Assembly: GCA_004335635.1 (NCBI GenBank) | Contig: QAXH01004990.1 | Location: 3,740-31,895, forward strand | Length of the DNA stretch: 28,156 bases | DNA from: Chloromonas sp. AAM2 | Taxonomy: Eukaryota; Chlorophyta; Chlorophyceae; Chlamydomonadales; Chlamydomonadaceae | Reading direction: 5' to 3' | Shown here: positions 1-8,564 of the stretch, piece by piece | Position numbering within the stretch: the stretch's first letter is position 1 | Layout: every line of letters starts with the position of its first letter | Notes under the pieces: model-generated | What the model was told of the DNA's origin: nothing | The model's input: the letters and a program-made list of their open reading frames with translations, nothing else | Databases searched by the model: none | Translations under genes and position numbers: made by a program

Positions 1-371
1 GGTGTGGGTGGTGGGATGAGTGAAGCGGGTGTGGGTGGGCTGCGGGTGTGGGTGGACTGCGGGTGTGGGGGGTGGGATCAGCATGGGAGTCCGTTGGTGA
101 AAGGGACTCAGGGGGGTCACTGTCCGGAATTGTCCACTTTGCCTGTATGCGTAGAGTGGGTGGGCAGGTTGAGGCTCTGAGTTAGGGGACATGTGACCGG
201 TTCTGTGCATGCCCTGTCGACGGGGCGGATGATCTGCTTGCTCTGTGCCCTGCAACCATGCCGCCTACCACGTACACTACGCGCAAGCTTGCTTTGCACT
301 ACGCCTTGCGTGCTTTGTGTGCACACACATCGCATGCAGCCTGACAACTGCCAGTTTCCCGCTTGTTTCAG
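1..371 (+). other. Intron or 5' flank of the first gene
   Basis: No exon can be supported here. The first 90 bases are a G-rich run of imperfect GGGTGTGGGT units. The right end is a good 3' splice site: a pyrimidine-containing stretch ending TTGTTTCAG at 363-371, just before the open frame of the first gene. A stop codon (TGA, 342-344) lies in that frame a little upstream, so the coding frame does not simply continue leftwards. This is therefore best read as intron, with earlier exons to the left of the window. If the gene instead starts at the internal ATG at 471, the stretch would be its 5' flank. Confidence 0.5.
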
Positions 372-1730
372 GCACTGCAGCTTCCCGCAGCCGCTCCACC
401 ACCCCCGGCCCCGGAGCGCTGGGGCGACTCCAGGCGTGGAAACGGCCGGGGGCGCACAGGCGGAGACATGTGGGATAACAACAGCTACGATCCGAACAGT
501 CGCCAGGACGAATGGTTTGGCGGCGGTGCGCCTTCCGGTGCGGAGGATGGCAACTTCAGAGGCAGTCGGTGGGGCGGTGCGGGGCAGGGCAGGCAGGTGG
601 AGTGGCAGGGGCGTGATCGCTGGCACAAGGAGTTCAAACCGCAGGAGCAGGGATTCGACCAGAACAGCGGCGGGGTTGGCTGGGAAGAGGATGGGTACGG
701 ACAACAGAAAGGCTGGAGGCAGGGAAGGTCTGCACGTCGCGATGGCGGCTTCAATGATGGGGGCTGGGGCGAGAAAGGCCGGCAGGGTGGCGGCTCTTTG
801 GACGGATGGTTTGACGGGACTGGTAATGACGGGCAGGGTGGTGGCGGCTGGGAGGAGGGCTATGGACAGGGTGGCGGTGGTGGGGCGAGGTACATGCCTA
901 GGGAGGCCCCACGCCGCCAGCCACGCAACCCACAGCCAATGCAGGACGACGGGTGGTACAGCGGCAGTGGGCAGTCCACTGTTGCTTACGGTGGTGGGAA
1001 CGAGGGTGGCGAGTATAGTGGCAACGAAGGTGCGGCGGATTACCAGGGCGGGGCGGATTACCAGGGTGGGGCGGAGTACCAGGGTGGGGCGGATGACGGG
1101 GCATCAGGTTGGGACACGCCCGCACCTGCACCGGGGACGGGGTTCTCCGCAATGGCTACGTTTTCAGAGGACGGCATGGCAGACGCGGCATGGCAGGCAT
1201 CCCGCAGGGGTGGTGGTAGCTGGGAGGAGCAGACAGGTAGCTGGGACGAGGAAGGGAAGGACGCGCCATTCAAGCCAAAGTTTGGTAAAGCGGCGTCTGG
1301 TGCCAAGGCTGGCTTTGGAGGATCCACTGACGATTTGGACTTTGGGTTTGAGTCCGGTGGTTGGGCCCCGGAGATGGCGGCCGGTTTGGGTGAAGGACCC
1401 CAGCCACGTGCGCCCTCAATAGACGTTTTTGAGTCGCAGGAACCTGTCGAGAAGCGCCGTGGGCGGAAGAAGTCGGTGGTGCCGATTGAGCCGTCGACTG
1501 AGGGAGGAGCAGTTCAGATGCCAGAGCAGCAGTCTGGTGTGCCGAGTGATGGGGGCATGGCTGGTGGGCCGGAGGGTGATGTGGTGGTATCCAGCACCAG
1601 GCGTCCAAGGTCAAGATCGATGTCCAAGGCAGCAGCGATGGAGGAGGAGGAGGGGGAGGTGGGCGAGGCGGAAATGCCGGAGGAAGGCACTCGCAAGCGG
1701 CGAGGAAGGCCGCCATCCAAGAGTGTCTGA
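372..1730 (+). CDS. Gly/Trp/Asp-rich protein with AT-hook-like motifs, terminal exon (5' partial)
   Basis: Open frame of 452 codons after a 3' splice site at 371, ending TGA at 1728-1730; a later in-frame ATG at 471 (MWDNNSYD) is an alternative start. No folded domain is recognised. The first two thirds are low complexity, built of GGW, DGW, WEE and YGQGG stretches like those of RNA-binding or condensate-forming proteins. Three copies of a six-residue A-D/E-Y-Q-G-G unit lie at 1035-1088. The last quarter is charged and carries two basic RGR blocks, KRRGRKKS and, 7 residues before the end, KRRGRPPSKSV; the latter matches the AT-hook core (RGRPP), which binds the minor groove of AT-rich DNA. 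A nuclear or organellar DNA/RNA-associated role is inferred from composition only. GC and codon use look like the other genes. Upstream exons lie outside or are unresolved. Confidence 0.7.
   Translation, partial: ALQLPAAAPPPPAPERWGDSRRGNGRGRTGGDMWDNNSYDPNSRQDEWFGGGAPSGAEDGNFRGSRWGGAGQGRQVEWQGRDRWHKEFKPQEQGFDQNSGGVGWEEDGYGQQKGWRQGRSARRDGGFNDGGWGEKGRQGGGSLDGWFDGTGNDGQGGGGWEEGYGQGGGGGARYMPREAPRRQPRNPQPMQDDGWYSGSGQSTVAYGGGNEGGEYSGNEGAADYQGGADYQGGAEYQGGADDGASGWDTPAPAPGTGFSAMATFSEDGMADAAWQASRRGGGSWEEQTGSWDEEGKDAPFKPKFGKAASGAKAGFGGSTDDLDFGFESGGWAPEMAAGLGEGPQPRAPSIDVFESQEPVEKRRGRKKSVVPIEPSTEGGAVQMPEQQSGVPSDGGMAGGPEGDVVVSSTRRPRSRSMSKAAAMEEEEGEVGEAEMPEEGTRKRRGRPPSKSV
1035..1088 (+). repeat. 18-bp in-frame tandem repeat, 3 copies
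   Basis: Three near-identical 18-bp units encode ADYQGG, ADYQGG and AEYQGG, followed by a fourth partial unit (ADDGAS). The repeat keeps the reading frame and differs by single bases, so it looks like recent slippage within the low-complexity coding exon. Confidence 0.85.
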
Positions 1731-2193
1731 GCAGCACGATGTTGCCATTGCTGGGCATCCAGGCCATGATGTGATCCGGTTATCGCTTAAGCGATATCCT
1801 GTGGTGTGGCCTGGCCTCTGTGAAAATGCTGCACCTGACAGTGCTGAAACTCTGATGTCCCTCGGCGGCAGCGTATGCATGTTACATGTACTTGCAGCAC
1901 AAGCTCCGACCGAATCTCATGGTGAACTGCCGTGCTGCTCCAACGCTGGGCCCGATAATGTATTCTAGCAACGCTGACTTGCAAGATCGAGATCAGAATG
2001 TTTATTGGCAACATACCGGACCCTACACTGGCAGGTCTTGCGAGATGACAGCCAATCACTCTACAGAACCACCCGGCACACATAATGGATTCTACACCGG
2101 CAGCCAAACAACTCCATGGCTGTTTGAACCCCATGGCTGCAGTGGCGCTTGTGTACAATAGGGTCGTGCAAGGTGGTGTGGTGTGGTGTGGTG

Positions 2194-2215
2194 TGTAAAG
2201 CAGATGGGCATGTAA
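2194..2215 (+). terminator. Candidate polyadenylation signals (two TGTAA)
   Basis: TGTAA occurs at 2194-2198 and 2211-2215, right after a GT-rich run (GTGTGGTGTGGTG). TGTAA is the usual poly(A) signal of chlorophyte algae. The pair lies about 470 nt after the stop of the first gene, a plausible 3' UTR length. Placement is inferred from motif and position only. Confidence 0.4.
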
Positions 2216-2834
2216 GGCCAGTGCTCTTCATGTGTCGTGGAAAAGCGACAGCCAGCTGGTTAGGCCTTTGCAGTCAGCCGGCTTGGTTAGGCCCTGTCCT
2301 AACCGTCCCCTAATCGCCCCAACCCCGGATGCCTAACACTCTCCAATACGCCGCCCCGCTTGCCACCGCCGCTTGCTGGTGCTAGCAACACAATGTCCCT
2401 GCACGCACATAGCAGGTACCGGTGGTGGGTATCACACCTTACAAACGGAGTGTGCACGCCGTTTGAAGCCCGCACTTCACAATTCGCTAGGAACCCTTAG
2501 TTGGCAGCAGTGCAGGCTAGCACACACCTAAGCCCGAAGTCGTCTTACCGGCTGGGGAGATGTCCTCACGCTCTCCCACAAACAAAGTGCCCCATCCTTG
2601 TGGATCACCCAGATGAACATGTCAGCTCCTTGACTGCAATGCACCGTCCGGGCCTGCCAACCTACGCTGCCCTCCTCCTCCAGTGGTTGATGAGCCCGAA
2701 GATCTCCAGCAGGAACGCCCATGTTGACGGCCTTACGGTGTACATCCACCTGATGCTTTTATGTGCACTATACTGATGCAGGCAATGTACACAGACTTAC
2801 ATGCGCAATCAGACGAGGAGACCTGATATGCTGA

Positions 2835-2882
2835 CCTAACGACTATCCTAACAACTATCCTAACGACTATCATAACAAGCGA
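2835..2882 (+). repeat. 12-bp tandem repeat, 4 units
   Basis: Units of the type CCTAACGACTAT are repeated at 2835, 2847 and 2859, with a degenerate fourth unit at 2871. No coding or regulatory role is evident. Confidence 0.8.
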
Positions 2883-3750
2883 CTGATGCAACTGCTGATC
2901 ATAATCGCATTCAAGCCGAGGTAACAGCCTGCTGTAAGGTCTACGGCGGTTTTCATTTGAAAATGAACACTTAGCGCGTTTTTTCCGCTCGAAAAATGAC
3001 GTTATGCGGATTCTCAGCAATTGAGCGACCAAGCAGCGGTACATCGCTGTTTGAACGGATTATCAGCGGTTGCGCACAAGCATCTTCCCTGGAAGCGTAC
3101 TCACAAACCAACCTGGCCAGTGAGATCTTGGTAGGGTTTGCCACCCGAGACTCGCAACGCCTATCAACGTTGTGAGACGCTTCCGCGATTGAAAGAACGC
3201 CCTAAGCAATGGTTTGCTTGCATGCTATCTGTTCCACGGCGTCTTGGCTGTGAGAAGCGCGCTTTGTAGGGTTCATGACCAGAGATCGCAACCGGTACAT
3301 GGTTGATCACAAGCCACAGCAAGAGCAGCAATGCACGGCCCTAGACACCATGCTCGCTCGCTATTTCGCTATGGAGCACGGCCCTGCTCTTTGCTCGGTG
3401 CTTCCTGGCCTGAAAGTGCGAATCAGGGTCAGTCAGGGGCGCTGACCCAGCGATGTTCCTGGAGCCAAACCACTCCTCTCACTCAATTCACGCAAACCAC
3501 TCCAGCAGGTCACACTCACGGCAACGCCTATAGTAACGACGTCAATACGGCGCTGCGTATGGTCAAGTTGGTACGGTGATGGATGGGCTTGCGAACGGTC
3601 ACATTTCTCGCGCAGTCCACAGTCAGCAGCGACGACTGATGAAACTAGCAAAAAGGTGGGCGGCAACGTCCACCAGATGCAGAAGGCTAGTTGCATCAAG
3701 GCCAGCAGTCATTCTCACTCCAAGACGGATCGTTGTATCCTGTTGAAGAC

Positions 3751-6700
3751 ATGGTGAGGTCTGTTGCTTGTGCATACAGCCTGGAAGACACACTGCGTGG
3801 TCACAGCCAGGGCACAGCCATCCGCCTGTTGCCCTCCTGGCCCGCCCTGTGCGCCACAGACAGTCGCCGCACGGTCAGCAGCCCAGCCTCACCCCACAGC
3901 CCATTCTCTCCACAGCAGTCCTCATCTCAGCAAGAATTCTCTGACACCATTATTCCAGCCTCGCCTCGTGTCGGTCGCCATCACATAGCCCATTTAGAGA
4001 CCCCAACGTTCAGTTGGGAACAACTACATTCCCTGGCAGCAGGCTGGCAAATTCCCAGTCCTTCAGATATCACGGAAGGTGGCATGGCCCTCACGCCCCC
4101 TGGCCCAACCCCACCCCTTGGCCACGCTGCTCACGGTCCCATATCCCCACAACCAGCCGCTCAACAAAGTGGCGCATCAATCCTGGCGGCAGATCTACCA
4201 CTCGTTGAATTACAGGGCTCTGCTTCACAGCCAGCTGATGACCTACAACAACACACTGCAACGCCTACAAGTCAACAACTACATCATCATCCACAGGGCG
4301 CCACAGGGACAGCGGACATGCTGCCTTCCCCAGCCATCACTCCCCGGGTTCCCACCCTCCTTCCAGCTGAGGCTGCACAGGGTACCCTGCCGCCACTGGC
4401 CCTGGGCCCTCGGGGCCTGGCACTGCCTGCCTTTGCCCTGGGCCTGCCCGCTCGGCCCCTGCTGACCGCTGCATGTCAGGCGCTGGCGGCCTGGGTGCTC
4501 ACCGGGAGCTTTCCCTTCCCACAGGCAAGCGCATTTCAAGTGGACAGAGCACCTGCACTGTGTCCGTTTTACTGCAGGAGCAGATAGAGGGGGGAAGCGG
4601 GCGTGGGCAAACCGGGGATGTAGGGGTGCACGTGGCAGAGCTGAGGCGCTGTGTGACCCAACGGGCCTGTCAGTAGATGAGGCATGGAGTCAGTAGATAA
4701 GGCATGGAGTCAGTAGGTAAGGCATGCGGTCAAGTAGATAAGGTATGGTATCGCATCCTGCACAGGTGCTATACACACAGCTGGGTCAAAAAGGACGTCT
4801 TCCGCAGTTGTGCGATGTTGTGCAAATCTGCGTTTATGCTGGCGTCCCTCTCACACACGCACTGTGCCTCTCTCTGACCACAGGTTGAGCAGCACACGCC
4901 TGACCTGCTGTCAGAGAGTGCAGAGTACCATGAGAAGAAGGCGTGGCTTCACCAGCAGGTGCGACACGTGATGGCAGTGTGGCACCCTGCGCCCACAACA
5001 CGTGCTGTCTCAATGCTCCCCACATACAGGATCGAGATGCTTGCCTTGGGTCGGATGTCCAGGGTTCATGCTATGGGTCTAACCAACTGTTCCAAAGCTG
5101 CAGCGTTGTGCAGATTGTTTCCGTTTCTTTCCTAACCCGTCTGCCCTGAGTACCTTGCTTGACAGCCATGCCCTGCCTTTAGGTCTTGCTGCTGCTGCCA
5201 TCCGGCACCTTGGACTGCCTGACGGCTGGGCCCCTGGACACCTTCAGTGGCTCCCTTGAGCAGCACTTGAACTGGGATGCGCTGCTCGCCATCTTATCAG
5301 ACCCTCAAGCAGTGCTCATTCTGCTGGGCTTCAGGTAATGCAAATCGAACTATGGTGTGTTCGGGTCGGAGGTTCGGCAATCGTTTTGAAAGGGCCAACA
5401 GAAGGGTGCAAGTTACGACAGTCAAGGAGGGAATTACAGGCATGTGTTCGGATCGCAAACTGCACTAGATGAGTGCAAGCAGCCGATGGAATGCACAAGC
5501 CATTTGGAAACATTGCATCCATTCAACTTGCGTCAATCAGCAGCAAAAGCAGGTTCACAAGCACCAACAGGTGTTAGCCAGGGAATGTCTGAGGGAGCTG
5601 GAAACATTGCATTTATTCTACTTGCGGTCTATCAGCCTCGCAGAAATGGCAACTGACATGACCCGCTCGTTGGTCCTGACATGACATGTTTGTGTGGTGC
5701 AGAATTACCACAGGCACTACACGCGATTTGACAGCGGTGCCGGGGCTTGTGGAGTGCGTTGATGCGTTTGGTGCGCTGCATGCTCCGGCCAGCAAGAGCA
5801 AGCTCACAACAGGCAAGGCACCTCATGCACGCTGTCACCTGGGTTTGACACTGACTTTTCAGCTGACTTGGTTCATGCGAAGTCCGTCTCACACCCTTCT
5901 TGGAACTTCAGGCACAGCTCTTGCATTTTATCAGGATGCAGGAAGTAGCATGGCATGCAAATAATGTCGGGACTCCCGGAATTCGTGCAAAACTTTTATC
6001 GAAATTCTGGATTTTGGACTGAATTAAATCGTAATCCGACCGGATTGTCGAACCTTGTCTACCATGTACTCAAACCAGTAAACCATTAGCTATACAGCAA
6101 TCAATCTGCAGCTAGCTGTGCAGGGCACATGCACGTGCACTTGGGCTCCTCTGCAGGCATCCTACTGTTTTTTCTGCTGGTGTGCATACCTGGCGTCACG
6201 CCTGGTATGGCTGCACACGCAGGTGCACGGGCGCTGAGCAAGCACTGTCACCGGGACAGCAGCGCTTTCTGGGGAGACCCCAGGGGTGTGTGAAAACCTT
6301 TGCTACGGGCATGGAGCACTAGCTTGAACACACACCGTTGTTGCTGGTTGGTATTGGCGTGAGAAAGTCAGTGGCTGCGTGTCATTGAGTTGACACATCG
6401 TTCATGGCGGTGGGTTGAAAGGGCAGCATCTGGGCTTCCTTGCTCGTGGCAAGCTGTGATGGCACATATCACAGATATGTTGTCAGTATAGTGACAAGCA
6501 GCTTAGACTCAGATCGGCAAATTGCTGGTGGCAAGCATCAGGAATTGCTCACCCTGCCAACGGCACGTTTATGGTGCTGGCTTGAGTGAGCATGAATGCA
6601 TGCCACTGCTGCGCGTGACAGGCCCAGAGAGGGTGAAGAACGGGCTGGCTGCGGACGTGCTTTTGCGGTTGCTCCGAGGGGCCGTGTGGGTGAACCTGCA

Positions 6701-7574
6701 CTACCTGCCGCCTGACAAGCATGTGCTGGAGCTGAGAGTACAGCAGGTACGACTCACAAATGGTCATGTGACTGCTTAGATACCAAGCGTCCAGAGATGT
6801 CCATCGACACTCATGTACGGGAGCTGCGAGTACAGCTGCTCACACGTTTTAGCATTCATTCATTCATTCATTCATTCATCCATTCATCCATTCATTCCTG
6901 TTCAGAGCACGAAAAGAGCATATATTTTCTGCGTTGACAGTAGTCGCTTTCATTATTGTGTGTCTTCCCGCAGGGGTATGGCGCACGATGGGAGGTGTGC
7001 AACCTTCTCTCTGGCCCGTCTGGTGCCGCCGCATCACCCCTTGCACCTCACACAGTGCATACAGTTCAAGTGGCAGTGAGCACTGCTGCCCCTGGGCAGG
7101 ATGATCCCAGTACGGCTCCTGACAATGCACGGCCCAGCAGCATGCCCGGCTCAGATGGGCAAGGATTGCCGCTGAGGCTGCCACCGGCCACAGCTGGGGT
7201 CGCCTCTCAGGTCTGGACTTCACCCGCTGGCTCAGCAAGCTCTGGAGGTGGTTGTACACAGTTGTCAGTGAAATTCAGGTGAGCTGGGTGGCCGATTGAT
7301 TGACAACCTATGAGTTGCCGACAGTCATGTCTGGTGGCGCTGTTACGTGGCAATAATCAGGCACTTCGTCAGCGCGTCTGAACCCTGCAAACCTGCCCTG
7401 CACCCTTTGCCTGAACCCATTCAACAGAGAGTGAGATGTAATCGGGCGATCACATGTGCTGCAGCTGGACAACACTCATTGTTTAGATTCAAACCAGTTA
7501 CCCGAGGTTGCCTGTGCAGAGGATTTCTTGAGCCGCAATTGCCGGATGGACACGAGCTGGGCTGGCGGCATTGA
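3751..7574 (+). CDS. Conserved plant/green-algal protein, possibly ASCH-like; Ser/Pro/Gln-rich N-terminus
   Basis: Phase-matched exons: 3751-4381 (start ATG uncertain; the frame is open from 3691), 4525-4652, 4884-4958, 5183-5334, 5703-5812, 6223-6285, 6622-6746, one starting at 6974, and a last one ending TGA at 7572-7574. The 3' edge of the 6974 exon and the start of the last exon are unresolved. The first exon is low complexity (Ser, Pro, Gln, Ala). The C-terminal core reads LLGFRITTGTTRDLTAVPGL, then KSKLTTGARALSKHCHRD, SSAFWG, VKNGLAADVL, WVNLHYLPP, VLELRV, GYGARWE and finally GFLEPQLPDGHELGWRH. These blocks match, from memory, a plant/algal family annotated as RNA-binding ASCH-domain proteins; the conserved order is clear, the name less so. 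An RNA-related role is inferred. The 5813-6222 intron has a GC donor. The last three signature blocks are intact, so the gene looks functional. Confidence 0.75.
4671..4750 (+). repeat. 20-bp tandem repeat, 4 units, intronic
   Basis: Four units of about 20 bp (CAGTAGATAAGGCATGGAGT type) lie head to tail at 4671, 4691, 4711 and 4731; the last has a one-base insertion and more changes. They sit in the proposed intron 4653-4883 of the ASCH-like gene. Confidence 0.85.
6853..6897 (+). repeat. ATTC tetranucleotide microsatellite
   Basis: About eleven copies of CATT/CATC-type tetramers within the intron 6747-6973 of the ASCH-like gene. It is pure enough to be length-polymorphic. Confidence 0.9.
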
Positions 7575-8564
7575 AAATTCCAGCCCAGGCCGCGTTTGTT
7601 CGCTGAGCAATCATGCAGAAACTCGACTGTTGCCCTGGCTCCCGCAAGCCCACCACTGGTATTATACCATTACCGATCAAGTTGATTGTTGTGTTCAATG
7701 TGCAGTGTAGTTTTGGTATTGTTTGCATTCAAGTAACTGACTTCTGACTTTTGTTATCCATGACCGTTCAGACATTACAAGGAGTGGGTTCACACCAGGA
7801 GTAGCTGACGGACTAGTGAACCATAGCATCGGTTCGTCACAACACAAATGCGTACCCGCCTTACTGAGCCCCATCGAGTCCCTCTTCACTCAAGTGGTGA
7901 CCACGAGTTTGGTTCTTGTTTTATAAAGCCGCGGCACCAAGTTACAGAGCAGGCAGCGCTAGCGTGATGTGTTCCGGGCTCTTCCACTTCCCTGACCTCA
8001 TTCGTGAATTGTCTGGTGATTTGGTGCTTGTGGCCTCTTTTTCACAAGTATGCTGAAGCAGCCAGGTAGCTCATTGTCCAATCTGTTCAGAACAGTGCCC
8101 AAGGGCCTGGAATCAGTTAGCTAAAGGCAACTGGCTTGCAATGAATTAGCCATTGCAAACATCCACATCAAATCTCAAATATTCAAATCCAAATGCTTAC
8201 GGGGACGTATGTGGAAATGCAACGGTTCCGCAACAGCAACAATCCGATGTTCTCCGAGTATGAAGCTGGTCACGTGGGTGTGGTTACGTCACAGGCAAAG
8301 AGGTCATGCTTAGATAGCTTGTGAGGAGGGAGGTAATAGGAAAACATGGTGTCCTTTCCGATCCGCAGTAAACAGCGCTCGCAACAAAAATCCGAACAAA
8401 GTCACTTCCTCTTCAACTATCTTGGTTCCGCTGACGGTTCGGTAGCGGTTTCACAAGTGGTCACCCAGCGTCAAGCAGCTGGTTGCAGCACAGGGCAGTC
8501 CAAAGAGACAGCTGGTATGGTTTCCAATGTTGTCCGGCCAGTTTCCGATCGTTATCAAATGAGT
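7575..8564. other. Intergenic region between convergent genes
   Basis: The plus-strand ASCH-like gene ends at 7574 and the minus-strand secreted-protein gene ends at 8565, so this stretch should hold both 3' untranslated regions. Only short frames are present. A minus-strand TGTAA (plus TTACA, 7942-7946) is the only candidate poly(A) signal I see for the minus gene, about 620 nt after its stop. Confidence 0.5.

Larger units (their letters stand above)
1731..3750. other. Intergenic region between two plus-strand genes
   Basis: No gene can be supported. The first 480 bases are probably 3' untranslated sequence of the upstream gene. The rest has only short, compositionally random frames on both strands. 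It contains a 12-bp tandem repeat (2835-2882) and a small perfect hairpin (TTCATTT-GA-AAATGAA, about 2944-2959). The frame at 3331-3579 ends near a possible donor (3571) and could be an untranslated or N-terminal exon of the next gene, but nothing proves this. Confidence 0.5.

Noticed and set aside
193..1422. Long 409-codon plus-strand frame overlapping the first exon
   Set aside because: It is a shifted frame of the Gly-rich exon, Arg/Gly/Thr-rich by composition, and crosses the 3' splice site at 371. The 372-1730 frame has the ordered repeats, the AT-hook end and the splice site.
3331..3579. N-terminal exon of the ASCH-like gene
   Set aside because: Open frame with a possible donor, but no start context, motif or matching acceptor could be proven; mentioned only in the intergenic entry.
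4671..4750. CRISPR-like array
   Set aside because: Units are contiguous with no spacers and lie in a eukaryotic intron.
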